DNA of 64,000 bases from DATFWC01 sp963777755 (GCA_963777755.1 CAVZSC010000026.1:930001-994000), one strand, 5' to 3'; counted from the first letter of the stretch, positions 1-9,576 are shown. Notes: a model not told the origin generated them from the sequence alone. Numbers and translations: made by a program.

Positions 1-294
1 GAAAAGCGTGCCGACGCGGTGCACCGGTTCCTGCGCGGCTGGTTCAAGACGGTGCGCTTCATGAAAGCCAACAAGGATTTCACCGTCCGCACGTCCGGCA
101 AGACGATCGAGATCAAGCCGAGCGTGATGGAGAAGGTCTATGCGACGCAGATCGGAAGCTTCTCCGACGACGGCGCCTGGGACCTGGCGGCGATCGACGT
201 GATCCGTCATTCGCTCAATGAGCTCGGCATCCTCAACCGGGTGCCGGACGCCAAGGAGCTCTACACCGACAAGTTCGTGCCGGTCCGCTTCTGA
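1..294 (+). CDS. C-terminal end of an ABC transporter substrate-binding protein (partial)
   Basis: The reading frame is open from the first base of the window to the TGA at 292-294, so only the last 97 residues are seen. The segment (EKRADAVHRFLRGWFKTVRF, later NELGILNRVPDAKELYTDKF) has the helical C-terminal lobe typical of NMT1/TauA-type periplasmic binding proteins that feed nitrate/sulfonate/thiamine-precursor ABC transporters. It lies 13 bp before hyuA on the same strand, so it may deliver the substrate of the hydantoinase-like enzymes downstream. The ligand cannot be inferred and the N terminus lies outside the window. Confidence 0.7.
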   Translation, partial: EKRADAVHRFLRGWFKTVRFMKANKDFTVRTSGKTIEIKPSVMEKVYATQIGSFSDDGAWDLAAIDVIRHSLNELGILNRVPDAKELYTDKFVPVRF

Positions 295-307
295 GTACCG
301 GGCACGC

Positions 308-2398
308 ATGTCGGAGCGGACTCTGAACATCGTCGGCGTCGACATCGGCGGCACCTTCACCGATCTGGTCGGCTGCCTCGATGGCGAGATCGTCACGTCG
401 AAGACTTCGACCGTGCCGGCCGATCCGACGCGCGGGGTGGCGGAGAGCCTCGCGCTCGCCCACTGCCGCATGCCGGCGCTCGCCGAGGTGCTGCATGGAT
501 CGACCATCGCCATCAATACGGTGCTGGAGCGCAAGGGCGCCCGCACCGCGCTGATCACTACGCGCGGCTTCCGCGATGTCTACGCGATCGGGCGCGGCAA
601 TCGCATCGAGGCCTTCAATCTGTTCTTCCACCGGCCCAAGCCGCTGGTACTGCGCGAGCTCACCTTCGAGGTCGCCGAGCGGATCGATGCCTCCGGTGCG
701 GTGCTCACCCCGCTCGACGAGGACGAAGTGCGCGCGCTCGCCGCCGGGTTTGCGGCCCGCGGCATCGAGGCGGTCGCCGTCTGCCTGCTGCACGCCTACG
801 CCAACCCGCAGCACGAGCGCCGCATCGGCGAGATCGTGCGCGCCGCCGATCCCGCCCTGTTCGTGACGCTGTCGCACGAAATCGTGCGCGAATACCGCGA
901 ATACGAGCGTACCTCGACCACCGCGCTCAACGCCTTCGTTGGACCGCGCGTGAAACGCTACCTCGGCCGGCTCGAGACCTGGCTGCGCGAGGAGAAGTTC
1001 GGCGGCAAGATCAACATCATGCGCTCGAACGGCGGGGTGATGTCGATCGATCTCGCCCAGGAGCAGCCGGTCGCCATGATGGAATCGGGCCCGGTGGCGG
1101 GCATGATCGGGGCAGGCCGGCTTGCCGGCCTGCTCGGCATCGAGCGCGCGATCGGCTTCGACATGGGCGGCACCACCGCCAAGGCGAGCCTCATCACCAA
1201 TGGCGCGCCGGCGATCGAGGAGGGCTACGTGATCGGCGGCAGCGCCAGCGGCCAGCCGATGCAGCTGCCGGTGGTCGACATCGTCGAGGTGGGGACGGGC
1301 GGCGGCTCGATCGCCTGGTGCGACGCGACCGGCGGGATCCACGTCGGGCCGGTCAGCGCCGGCGCCGATCCCGGCCCGGCCTCGTACGGCAAGGGATCAT
1401 CGGAGCCGGTCATCACCGACGCTGACCTTGTTCTCGGCCGTATCAATCCGGCGCGCTTCCTCAATGGCGCCATGCCGCTCGATACGGCTGCGGCCGCCGC
1501 CGCCGTGCGCGACCGGATCGCGGGGCCGCTGAAGCTCGGCGTGGCAGAGGCGGCGCTCGGCATCGTGCAGATCGCCGACGCCGCGATGTCGCTCGCGGTG
1601 CGCGCCGTCTCGGTCAACAAGGGCGTGGACCCGCGCCAGTGTGCCATCATCGCGTTCGGCGGAGCGGGGCCGTTGCATGCGGTTGCCATTGCGCGCGAGA
1701 TCTTCATCCCGAAAGTGATCGTTCCCAAGGTGCCGGGCACGTTCTCGGCGCTCGGCATGCTGATGGCGGCCTGGCGCCAGGATTTCGTCCGCACCCTGTA
1801 CGGATTGCTGGGTAGCCTGGAGCAGCCGCGGGTCGATGCGGTGTTCGCCGATCTCGCGGAGGCCGGGCGGCGCCAGCTCGCGCGCGACGGCATCGATCGG
1901 GTAAACGCCGATTTCGCCTTCTTCGCCGACCTGCGCTACGTCGGCCAGGAGCACACGATCGCCATTCCGGTGCGCCATCCGGGCCTGCTCGGCGGCGACT
2001 TCGAGCCCTTGCGTCTCCTGTTCGATGCCGAGCACGACCAGCGCTATGGCCAGGCTGCGCCCGACGAGCGCCTCGAGATCGTCAACGTCCGTCTGGTGGT
2101 GACGGCGCGCCGTCCCGATACGCTGGCCGAGCGCTGGCTGTCCGCCCCGTGGGTTTCCGAGGGCACGGTGACGGACCCCTGGCGCGACGTGATCTTTACC
2201 GATGCGGCGCGCCCGCTGCGCACGCGCATCGCATGGCGCCCGTCGCTGCCGGCCGGCGCCCGCGTCGACGGCCCGGCGGTGATCGAGGAGCCCAACGCGA
2301 CCACGCTCATCCATCCGGGCGACCGCGCCATTGTTTCCGACGCCGGCCATCTGGTCATCGACGTTTCCTTCGATGCCGCGGGAGCGGTCCTGCAGTGA
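308..2398 (+). CDS. hyuA: Hydantoinase/oxoprolinase subunit A (HyuA family)
   Basis: A 696-residue protein of the usual HyuA length. It opens with the actin/ASKHA-type nucleotide-binding motif VGVDIGGTFTDLVG (about residues 8-21), and around residues 280-300 has the IGFDMGGTTAKASL motif of the Hydantoinase_A domain. HyuA-family proteins hydrolyse hydantoins, 5-oxoproline or related cyclic amides with ATP, normally together with a B subunit. The ATG at 308 is preferred over an upstream in-frame ATG at 218 because the family consensus starts here and 218 would overlap the previous gene. The stop overlaps the hyuB GTG by 4 bp, which implies translational coupling. With creatinase-like genes next door, N-methylhydantoin or a similar cyclic urea is a plausible substrate (inference). 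Acetone carboxylase-type functions are an alternative within the family. Confidence 0.9.
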   Translation: MSERTLNIVGVDIGGTFTDLVGCLDGEIVTSKTSTVPADPTRGVAESLALAHCRMPALAEVLHGSTIAINTVLERKGARTALITTRGFRDVYAIGRGNRIEAFNLFFHRPKPLVLRELTFEVAERIDASGAVLTPLDEDEVRALAAGFAARGIEAVAVCLLHAYANPQHERRIGEIVRAADPALFVTLSHEIVREYREYERTSTTALNAFVGPRVKRYLGRLETWLREEKFGGKINIMRSNGGVMSIDLAQEQPVAMMESGPVAGMIGAGRLAGLLGIERAIGFDMGGTTAKASLITNGAPAIEEGYVIGGSASGQPMQLPVVDIVEVGTGGGSIAWCDATGGIHVGPVSAGADPGPASYGKGSSEPVITDADLVLGRINPARFLNGAMPLDTAAAAAAVRDRIAGPLKLGVAEAALGIVQIADAAMSLAVRAVSVNKGVDPRQCAIIAFGGAGPLHAVAIAREIFIPKVIVPKVPGTFSALGMLMAAWRQDFVRTLYGLLGSLEQPRVDAVFADLAEAGRRQLARDGIDRVNADFAFFADLRYVGQEHTIAIPVRHPGLLGGDFEPLRLLFDAEHDQRYGQAAPDERLEIVNVRLVVTARRPDTLAERWLSAPWVSEGTVTDPWRDVIFTDAARPLRTRIAWRPSLPAGARVDGPAVIEEPNATTLIHPGDRAIVSDAGHLVIDVSFDAAGAVLQ

Positions 2399-4107
2399 GC
2401 CGAACCGACGCACATCCGATCACCGTGGAAGTCGTGCGCAACGCCATCGTCGCCTATGCGGACGAGATGGCGAACGCGCTGTCGCGCGCGGCCTACAACA
2501 TGATGATCTACGAGGTGCGCGACTATTGCTGCGGCCTGCTCGACGCGCAGGCCAGGATGATCTCGCAGAACCGCGGCGGCCTGCCGATCTTCCTCGCCGA
2601 CCTCGGTGTCGCGGTCGCCGACGGCATCGCCCGCTACGGCCTCGACGGGCTCGCGCCGGGCGACGTTCTGGTGATGAACCAGGGCGAGGTGTGCGGCCAG
2701 CACCTCAACAACGTCGTGGTCTACTCGCCCTGCTTCTACGCCGGCGAGATCGTCGGCTTCGCCGCCAACCGCGCGCACTGGGTGGACATCGGCGGCATGC
2801 GCCAGGGCTTCGGCTCGACCGGCTCGACCGACATCTACGCCGAGGGCCTGCAGATGCGCTCGCTCAAGATCTACGAGGCAGGCGTGCGCAACGAGACCCT
2901 GTGGCAGATCATCCGCGACAACGTGCGTTATCCGGATGCGGCGCTCGGCGACCTGCGGGCGCAGGTCGCCTCCTGCCAGCTCGGCGCCCGCCGCTACGGC
3001 GAATTGCTGGCGCGCTACGGCCGCGACGTGGTGGAGGCGTGCATCGCCCGCATCTGGGACCAGGCGGAGCTGGCCGCCCGCCAGGTGGTGGAACAGATCC
3101 CCGACGGGACCTACGAGGCGGAAAGCTTCCTCGACAACGACGGGCGCAATCTCGCCGTACCGATCCGCGTCAAGGTCAAGGTGCATGTCAGCGGCTCGCA
3201 GATGACGATCGACTATACCGACATGCACAAGCAGGTGCCGAGCCCGATGAACTCCGGCCGCTCGGGCGGCATCGCCGGCGCCCGCGTCGCCTTCAAGGCG
3301 CTCACCTCGCCCGACCTCGACGTGAACGAAGGCTGCTTCCGCCCGCTCGTCGTGGACCTGCCGGACGGGACCATCCTCAGCGCCAGGCCGCCCGCCGCCC
3401 TCGGCCTGTGGAGCATCGCGCTGCCGACCGTCATCGACACGATCCTCAAGGCCCTGGCGCCCGCGGTCCCGCACCTCATCCCGGCCGCGCACAAGGGCGA
3501 CATGGGTGGCTGCTCGTTCTTCGGCTTTCGCCCCGACGGCAGCCGGTTCATCCTGATGAACATCTTTGGCGGCGGCTGGGGCGGCCGCCCGCACGAGGAC
3601 GGCGAATCCGCCAGCGTCTCGGTGTGTCAGGGCGACGTGCGCAACACGCCGGTCGAGCTGCAGGAGATCAAGTATCCGTTTCTGATCGATGAGCACGTGT
3701 TGCGGCCCGACAGCGGCGGTCCCGGCCGGTTCCGTGGCGGCCTCGGCCTCAAGCTCACCTATCGGGCGCTGCAAGCCTGCAAGGCCAACATCAATTGCGA
3801 CCGCACCGGCGATCCGCCCTGGGGGCTGCACGGCGGCCAGTCGGCGGCGACCAATTGCGCCATCATTCGTCGCGCCGCCGACGGATCGGAGCAGGTCGTC
3901 TACAAGGCGACCGAGGTGGAGATCGCCGCCGGCGACACGGTCACGTTTCTCACCGCCGGCGGCGGCGGTTACGGAGAGCCCGCCGAGCGCGATCGCGACG
4001 CCCTGGCGCACGATCTTGCGGAGGGGCTGGTCTCGCCCGATGCCGCTGCGACCCGGTACGGCGGCGTCCCGGCCGCGACGAAGAAGCCGATGGAGGCGCC
4101 CGCATGA
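2395..4107 (+). CDS. hyuB: Hydantoinase/oxoprolinase subunit B (HyuB family)
   Basis: A 570-residue Hydantoinase_B protein, partner of the preceding HyuA. The start is the GTG inside the GTGA overlap with the hyuA stop; the first residues (SRTDAHPITVEVVRNAIVAY) match the family N terminus. Diagnostic features are FGSTGSTDIYAEGL in the middle third, the glycine-rich IFGGGWGGRPHEDGES around residue 390, and GGGGYGEPAERD near the C terminus. HyuA and HyuB form the heteromeric ATP-dependent ring-opening enzyme. The 3' end overlaps the next gene by ATGA, so hyuA, hyuB and the creatinase-like gene form one coupled unit. Confidence 0.9.
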   Translation: MSRTDAHPITVEVVRNAIVAYADEMANALSRAAYNMMIYEVRDYCCGLLDAQARMISQNRGGLPIFLADLGVAVADGIARYGLDGLAPGDVLVMNQGEVCGQHLNNVVVYSPCFYAGEIVGFAANRAHWVDIGGMRQGFGSTGSTDIYAEGLQMRSLKIYEAGVRNETLWQIIRDNVRYPDAALGDLRAQVASCQLGARRYGELLARYGRDVVEACIARIWDQAELAARQVVEQIPDGTYEAESFLDNDGRNLAVPIRVKVKVHVSGSQMTIDYTDMHKQVPSPMNSGRSGGIAGARVAFKALTSPDLDVNEGCFRPLVVDLPDGTILSARPPAALGLWSIALPTVIDTILKALAPAVPHLIPAAHKGDMGGCSFFGFRPDGSRFILMNIFGGGWGGRPHEDGESASVSVCQGDVRNTPVELQEIKYPFLIDEHVLRPDSGGPGRFRGGLGLKLTYRALQACKANINCDRTGDPPWGLHGGQSAATNCAIIRRAADGSEQVVYKATEVEIAAGDTVTFLTAGGGGYGEPAERDRDALAHDLAEGLVSPDAAATRYGGVPAATKKPMEAPA

Positions 4108-5207
4108 CGCCGGTGTTCGCCCAGCGCCGGCGGCGCCTGCGCGAGGCCATGGCGGAAGCCGGCCTCGACGTTCTCCTGCTCTACGGCAACGCCTGGCAGA
4201 ACGACTACCTGCGCTATGCCACCGATTTCGCCATCCTCGAGGGCCAGGCTCTGGCGGTCGCGCGCGCCGACGGCGAGGTGACGCTGTACCTCGACAGTGC
4301 GCTCGAGGTCGAGCGGGCGGAAGTCGAGTGCGCCGGCATCGGCGTGGTGCATGCGCCCGATCTCATCGCAACGGTCAACGAGGCCCTGCACCGCTTGCGC
4401 AACCAGCGCTTCGGCGGCGCACCCTACCGCCTGCTGCCGCGCGGAATCGCGGCGCGCGCGAGCGATCTGCGACTCACCGACGAGACGTCCGTTCTCGACC
4501 GGCTACTGATGGGCAAGCTCGACGGCGAGATCGACGCGATGCGGCGCGCCGCCCGGCTCGCCGACGAGGGCTACGCGGTGTTCCGCGCCGCCGCCCGTCC
4601 CGGGCGGGCGGATTACGAGCTGGTGGCCGAGATCGAGGCGTTCTACCGCTCTCGCGGGGTCGACGATAATTTCCAGATCATCGGCGTCGGCGGACCTGAG
4701 GTGCGCGGCATGGCGCCCCCGAGCGGCAAGCGGCTCAAGGCCGGCGATCTGGTGACGACCGAGCTCACCCCCTGCGTCGACGGATACTACTGTCAGATTT
4801 GCCGCACCCTGGTGGTGGGTTCCGCGAGCGCGCAGCAACTCGCGGCGCACGCGCTCTATCGCGAGGCGATGGAGGCGGGCATCGCGGCGGTGCGTGACGG
4901 CGTCACGGCGGCCGACATTGCGCGCGCCGAGAACGACGTGTTCCGCCGCGAGGGGCTCGGCGACTACGTCACCAGCGAGTACACGCGGGTGCGCGGCCAC
5001 GGCATGGGCCTGTTCGCCGATACCAAGCCGCATCTCCTGGAGGATGTGACGACGCGCATCGATGCCGGCATGACGCTGATCGTCCATCCCAACACCTATC
5101 ACCCGGTGGTGGGCTACATGGTGCTGGGAGATGCCGTCGTGGTGACGCGGAGTGGCTGCGAGGTGCTGACCGCCACGCCGCGCGAGCTGTTCAGCGTTGC
5201 GGCCTGA
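4104..5207 (+). CDS. Creatinase/M24-fold hydrolase lacking most metal ligands
   Basis: A 367-residue pita-bread-fold protein: creatinase N-terminal domain (about 1-130) followed by an M24 domain. The start ATG at 4104 overlaps the hyuB stop. At positions where aminopeptidase P carries its metal ligands, this protein reads TTELTP (E for D), YYCQICRT (Q for D), LIVHPNTYHP (H for E) and VLGDAVVVT (G for E); only the histidine of RGHGMGL is kept. It is therefore unlikely to be a metallopeptidase and more likely a metal-free creatinase-like C-N hydrolase. That would suit a pathway where a cyclic urea is opened by HyuAB and then cleaved. The function assignment is inference; the residue losses are read directly. 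Confidence 0.8.
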   Translation: MTPVFAQRRRRLREAMAEAGLDVLLLYGNAWQNDYLRYATDFAILEGQALAVARADGEVTLYLDSALEVERAEVECAGIGVVHAPDLIATVNEALHRLRNQRFGGAPYRLLPRGIAARASDLRLTDETSVLDRLLMGKLDGEIDAMRRAARLADEGYAVFRAAARPGRADYELVAEIEAFYRSRGVDDNFQIIGVGGPEVRGMAPPSGKRLKAGDLVTTELTPCVDGYYCQICRTLVVGSASAQQLAAHALYREAMEAGIAAVRDGVTAADIARAENDVFRREGLGDYVTSEYTRVRGHGMGLFADTKPHLLEDVTTRIDAGMTLIVHPNTYHPVVGYMVLGDAVVVTRSGCEVLTATPRELFSVAA

Positions 5208-5218
5208 CGGAGTAGCGG

Positions 5219-6301
5219 ATGCGTCGCGGCCTGATGGGGTGGAATGAGGACGAGCTGCCGATCGCGATGATCGAGGCGCGCACCGCCCGGCTGCAGGGGT
5301 TGATGCGGGACGGCGGTCTCGACGCGCTGCTGATCTACACCAACCTGGTGCGGCCGAGCGCGGTGAGCTGGCTCACCGGGCTCACGCCGTACTGGTCGGA
5401 GGGCCTGCTGCTGGTCGGGAGTACCGGCGCGCCGATCTTCGCCACCGCATTGTCGAAACGCGTCGCCAACTGGATGCGCTCGGTGTGTCCGCTCGGCGAG
5501 ATCGCGAACAGTCCGCGGCCCGGTACGCTGCTCGGCCGACGCATCGCCGACGGTTCGGTGAAGCGCGTCGGCATTCTCGAGCTCGACGAGCTGCCGGCCG
5601 GCGCCTACGACGACCTGGTCGCGGCCGCGCCCGGAGTCGAGCTCGTCGACGCCACGCCGGTGTTTCGCAAGGCGCGCCGTGGCGCCGACGCGGCCGAGCG
5701 GCGGTTGCTCGCACGCGCCGATGCGATCGCTTGCGCCGCGCTCGACCAGGTGGATGCAGCCTCTGCGGTGGATGCGGGCTCGGTCGCCGGCCTGGTCGAG
5801 CAGCGCGCTCGGCTCGACGCTGCCGAGGAAGCCTATATCGCGGTTGCACCTAACCTCGCGTCTGACCGACGCTTCGTGCGGGCCTCGCCCATGCTGGCGC
5901 TGGGGGAGCGCTTCGCGGTGCGCGCCTCGATCGCCTACAAAGGCCATTGGATCCGCCGCACGCGCACCTTCGCCAAGAATGATGCAGACCAGCAGGCGAC
6001 GGCGCGGGCCGATGAATGGTTTTCCGCGCTCGCCTCTGCGCTCGCGCCCGCTGTCCCGCTCGCCGAGCAGATCGCGACATCCATGGCGGGGCGCAGCGGA
6101 ACCGAGCTCAAGAGCTGGATGGCCGAGAGCTGCATCGGCACCTATCCGCTGCAGGTGGTTGCCTCGTCGCGATCGTCGGGGGGGTACGTGGCGCAGGCCG
6201 GAGAATTTCTGGTGCTTACGCTCGAGCTGGCAATCGATGGAATGCCTTGGACCGGTGCGTCGCCGCTGATCGTAGGCCAACCCCTCGACGCCGTTGCTTG
6301 A
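5219..6301 (+). CDS. Divergent second creatinase/M24-fold protein
   Basis: A 360-residue paralogue of the preceding gene, starting 11 bp after its stop, with a GGAG just before the ATG. The creatinase N-terminal domain is recognisable (RLQGLMRDGGLDALLIYTN near residues 23-41), but the C-terminal catalytic half is eroded. I find no HGxGL histidine motif and no convincing metal ligand set. It may be a structural or regulatory partner of the upstream creatinase-like protein, comparable to enzyme/pseudoenzyme pairs. It is the last gene of the hyuAB operon; the following gene is on the other strand. The specific role is unknown. Confidence 0.7.
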   Translation: MRRGLMGWNEDELPIAMIEARTARLQGLMRDGGLDALLIYTNLVRPSAVSWLTGLTPYWSEGLLLVGSTGAPIFATALSKRVANWMRSVCPLGEIANSPRPGTLLGRRIADGSVKRVGILELDELPAGAYDDLVAAAPGVELVDATPVFRKARRGADAAERRLLARADAIACAALDQVDAASAVDAGSVAGLVEQRARLDAAEEAYIAVAPNLASDRRFVRASPMLALGERFAVRASIAYKGHWIRRTRTFAKNDADQQATARADEWFSALASALAPAVPLAEQIATSMAGRSGTELKSWMAESCIGTYPLQVVASSRSSGGYVAQAGEFLVLTLELAIDGMPWTGASPLIVGQPLDAVA

Positions 6302-6350
6302 TTCCGGCTCGCGCGCCTTGCGGCGCTTGGCCGGAATGACAACACTCGTC

Positions 6351-7319
6351 TTACATGGTCAGCAGGATCTTGCCGAAATGCTGGTTGGCGCGCATATGCG
6401 CCTGCGCGGCTGCGGCCTCGTCGAGCCGGAAGGTGCGGTCGATCGGCAGGCGCAACTTGCCGGCGCTGACCGCGTCCCACAGGTCTTCCGTCATCAGGCG
6501 CGAGATCACCCGCACCTCCTCGATCGTGCGCGTCCGGAACGTCACGCCGACATAATCGATGCGCCGGGCGGCGTGCAGGTCGAAATCGAACTCGGCCTTC
6601 GTGCCGCCCAGGCGTCCGACATTGACGATGCGTCCGAGCAGGGCGGTCGCCCGCATGGCGGGGACGACGGTTGCGCCCGACACCATGTCGACGATCAGGT
6701 TGACGCCTTTGCCATCGGTCGCCTTGAGCACCTGATCGGGCCAGGCGGGATCGCGCGTGTCGATCGCGAGGTCGGCGCCGAACTCCTTCAGCCGTGCGCG
6801 GCGCGAGTCGTTGGTGGCGGAGCCGATCACCGGGCGGGCACCTTTGAGCTTGGCGATCTGCAGCCCCATCAGGCCGACACCTGAGCTCGCGCCCTGGATC
6901 AGCACCGCCTCGCCGGACTTGAGGCGGCCGGCGGTGACGAGCGCGTTGTGCATGGTCAGGAGCGCGATCGGCAAGGTCGCGGCCTCGGCGAAGCCGAGGC
7001 CCTTGGGAATGGCGGTGGTGCGCCCCCAGTCGGACACCGCATATTCCGCATAGCCGCCGGTGCCGGAGCCGATCACCCTGTCACCGGGCTTGAATCCCTT
7101 CGTCTCGGCACCGGCTTCCACCACCTCGCCGGCCCATTCGAGCCCGACCGGAGCCCCCGCAGCGCCATGGCTCGGGTGGGTGGCGCCGCGCGCCGCGCCG
7201 AGGTCGGCCCGGTTGAGGCCGGCGGCACGCACCTTGACCAGCACCTCGTTCGGCTTCGGCCGCGGTTGCGGCAACTCGCGCAGCTCCAGTCCATCCGGGG
7301 TGGCAACGGCAGCCTTCAT
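6351..7319 (-). CDS. NAD(P)H-dependent quinone oxidoreductase, zinc-type ADH superfamily
   Basis: A 322-residue medium-chain reductase. It has the GroES-like N-terminal domain (MKAAVATPDGLELRELPQPR) and a Rossmann domain with GASSGVGLMGLQIAKLKGA around residues 140-160. Catalytic-zinc cysteines are absent, as in the QOR branch. Family members reduce quinones or enones with NADPH. The ATG at 7319 is preceded by a GGGGAA-type ribosome site. It follows the VOC dioxygenase on the same strand by 27 bp, so the two are probably co-transcribed and may act on the same aromatic or quinone intermediate. Confidence 0.85.
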   Translation of the reverse strand: MKAAVATPDGLELRELPQPRPKPNEVLVKVRAAGLNRADLGAARGATHPSHGAAGAPVGLEWAGEVVEAGAETKGFKPGDRVIGSGTGGYAEYAVSDWGRTTAIPKGLGFAEAATLPIALLTMHNALVTAGRLKSGEAVLIQGASSGVGLMGLQIAKLKGARPVIGSATNDSRRARLKEFGADLAIDTRDPAWPDQVLKATDGKGVNLIVDMVSGATVVPAMRATALLGRIVNVGRLGGTKAEFDFDLHAARRIDYVGVTFRTRTIEEVRVISRLMTEDLWDAVSAGKLRLPIDRTFRLDEAAAAQAHMRANQHFGKILLTM

Positions 7320-7346
7320 GGATGTTCCCCTAACGGCGCGATTGCT

Positions 7347-8354
7347 TCAGCCCGCCGCCTGCGCCTTGATGCTGTCCCACCACGGGCACACGCCGGGCGC
7401 AAGCTGGTAATTCCCGTCCATCACCTGCACCGGACGGCGGTAGCCCTGCTCGGCGAGCTTGAGGCGCAGCGCCCGCGCGTCGGCGCTCTGCTCCGGTGCG
7501 AGCCAGGTGCGCTCGTGCCCCCAGAAGCTCGGCCCCTCGCGGCGCTCGCCCGCCTGCCAGGTCGCCGGATCGATCGAGCGGCCGCCCCAGCCGTATTCCA
7601 CCATGAAATCGGACGGGGTGCGGCTGTAGAAGGACGTCAGGTAGTCGCTGGTGTGACGCCCTAGCGTGACCGCCAGGCGGCCTTCCTCGGCCATGGCCAG
7701 GTCATAGGCCTGCCCGACATCGTCGAAGCTGAACAGCTCCATCATCATGTGGTGGACCGCGTTCTTGCCGGTCTGGATGAAGGCGAGGCTGTGATGGCGC
7801 GGATTGACGTGCAGGAAGAAGGCGGTGAACGGGTGGAAATAGTAGTCGCTGAGGCGGAAGCCGAGAATGTCGCGGTAGAACGGCAGCACCTGCTCGACGT
7901 TCTCCACGTTTAGCACCACGTGGCCGAGTCCCAGCGGCCCGGTGCGGAAGCCGGACAGCGAGCGCCCGGGCACGAACGCCTCCGACGTCGTTTCGGCGCC
8001 GTGAAAGGCTTCCAGCCGATGCCCGAGCGGATCGGCAAAGAGGATCAGGTCGCGCACGCGCCGTTCGTCGGCGCGCGCGCGCGTGCCGCGCACGACCGTC
8101 GTCCCGCTTTGCTCGAGCCGCGCCGCCAGCGCGTCGAGCGCGGCCGCGTCCGCCACTTCCCAGCCGAAGAAGCCGATGCCTTCGCCGCCGTCCGCATCGA
8201 CCACGATCCGCTGCTTGCGGTCGTCCATGCGAAACGCAATGGTCGAGCGGCTCCGGTCGATGCGCTGCAGCCCGAGCAGCCGCGTCCCGTAGCTCGCCCA
8301 ATCGTCCAGCTCGCGGGCGCGAATGCCGAGATATCCCAATGCCTGCACGCTCAT
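7347..8354 (-). CDS. VOC-family extradiol ring-cleavage dioxygenase (BphC-like)
   Basis: A 335-residue two-module vicinal-oxygen-chelate protein, the size of type I extradiol dioxygenases such as 2,3-dihydroxybiphenyl 1,2-dioxygenase. The 2-His-1-carboxylate iron ligands are visible: H in LGHVVLNV, H in HHMMMEL and E in FMVEYGWG. The N-terminal module (1-130) has lost ligands, as usual. It would split a catechol-type ring next to the hydroxyls; the natural catechol is unknown. It is upstream of, and probably in an operon with, the quinone oxidoreductase, and its promoter region (8355-8454) is shared with the divergent methyltransferase gene. Confidence 0.85.
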   Translation of the reverse strand: MSVQALGYLGIRARELDDWASYGTRLLGLQRIDRSRSTIAFRMDDRKQRIVVDADGGEGIGFFGWEVADAAALDALAARLEQSGTTVVRGTRARADERRVRDLILFADPLGHRLEAFHGAETTSEAFVPGRSLSGFRTGPLGLGHVVLNVENVEQVLPFYRDILGFRLSDYYFHPFTAFFLHVNPRHHSLAFIQTGKNAVHHMMMELFSFDDVGQAYDLAMAEEGRLAVTLGRHTSDYLTSFYSRTPSDFMVEYGWGGRSIDPATWQAGERREGPSFWGHERTWLAPEQSADARALRLKLAEQGYRRPVQVMDGNYQLAPGVCPWWDSIKAQAAG

Positions 8355-8454
8355 GCCTTGTTCTCGGCTGATGGATGTGTCGAGATGACTCCACCATAGC
8401 GTCTTCGCCTCCGTTCGGCCACCGGGGGTGCTTCAATAGAGATATGCAAGATCG

Positions 8455-9576
8455 ATGACTGAACGAACCTCACCGCCGTTTCGCGCCGACCATGTCGGCA
8501 GCCTGATTCGCCCCGATGGCCTGATCGCCGCGCGAAAATCGGCGGAGCAGGGCGCACTCGCGCCCGCCGAGCTCGCGCGCATCCAGCAGGATGCGATCCG
8601 CGACGTGGTGCGCCTGCAGGAACGGATCGGGCTCCGCGTCGTCACCGACGGCGAGTTCAACCGCGGCTCGTGGCAGCGCGATTTCCTGCTCAAGCTCGAG
8701 AACGTCGCGCTGATCCCGTCGAAGCTGACGGTCCGCTTCCACTCGGCGGCGGGCGCGCGCGACCACGCGCCGCCGTCGCTCCAGGTCACCGGGCGGCTCG
8801 GGCGGCCGAACGGCATCTTCGTCGACGACTTCCGCTTTCTGAAATCCGTTGCGCAGGCCATGCCGAAGGTCACGGTGCCGTCGCCCACGGTGCTGCATTT
8901 CCGCGGCGGCCGCGAGGCGATCGACCGGCAGGCCTATCCCGACATGGCGGAATTCTATCGCGACCTCGCCGGCGTCTACGCGCAGGAGATTCGCGACCTC
9001 GCCGAGGCGGGCTGCCGCTACCTGCAGATCGACGAGGTGAACCTCGCCTATCTGTGCGACCCGGCGCTGCGCGCCGAGGTGGCCAACATCGGCGAGGATC
9101 CGGCTTCGCTGCCGAAGACCTATGCGAGGCTGCTCAACGACACGATCGCCGGCCGGCCGCGCGACATGGTGGTGTGCATGCACCTGTGCCGCGGCAACTT
9201 CGCCGGGGCGTGGATCGCCGAGGGCGGCTACGAGCCGATCGCCGACCTTCTGTTCAACGAGATCGACGTCGACGGCTATTTCCTCGAATATGACAGCGCG
9301 CGCGCCGGCGGCTTCGAGCCGCTGCGCTTCCTCCCCAAGGGCAAGGTCGCGGTGCTCGGCCTCGTCACCACCAAGGCGGCGGGAATCGAGACCAAGGACG
9401 CATTGAAGCGGCGGATCGAGGAGGCGAGCCGCTTCGCCCCGATCGAACAGCTCGCCTTGAGCCCGCAATGCGGGTTTTCCAGCGGCATCGGCGGCCAGGC
9501 GATGACGGTCGCGGACGAGATCGCCAAGCTCGAGCTGGTGGTGGAGACGGTGCGGGAGGTGTGGGGGTCGGCATAG
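8455..9576 (+). CDS. Cobalamin-independent methionine synthase-like (MetE C-terminal domain) protein
   Basis: A 373-residue single-domain protein resembling the catalytic C-terminal half of MetE (YxjG/YxjH type). The zinc-site residues are visible: the HLC pair in CMHLCRGNF, E in FLEYDSA and C in SPQCGFSS. It lacks the N-terminal MetE domain, so it may methylate homocysteine from a non-folate donor or handle another thiol substrate; in catabolic clusters such proteins can take methyl groups from demethylated aromatics (inference). It starts 100 bp from the divergent VOC dioxygenase. Downstream, at 9664, the IS66-type element begins. Confidence 0.8.
   Translation: MTERTSPPFRADHVGSLIRPDGLIAARKSAEQGALAPAELARIQQDAIRDVVRLQERIGLRVVTDGEFNRGSWQRDFLLKLENVALIPSKLTVRFHSAAGARDHAPPSLQVTGRLGRPNGIFVDDFRFLKSVAQAMPKVTVPSPTVLHFRGGREAIDRQAYPDMAEFYRDLAGVYAQEIRDLAEAGCRYLQIDEVNLAYLCDPALRAEVANIGEDPASLPKTYARLLNDTIAGRPRDMVVCMHLCRGNFAGAWIAEGGYEPIADLLFNEIDVDGYFLEYDSARAGGFEPLRFLPKGKVAVLGLVTTKAAGIETKDALKRRIEEASRFAPIEQLALSPQCGFSSGIGGQAMTVADEIAKLELVVETVREVWGSA

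Noticed and set aside
2044..4011. Long minus-strand frame opposite hyuAB
   Set aside because: No motif, biased composition, and complete overlap with clear HyuA and HyuB coding sequence.
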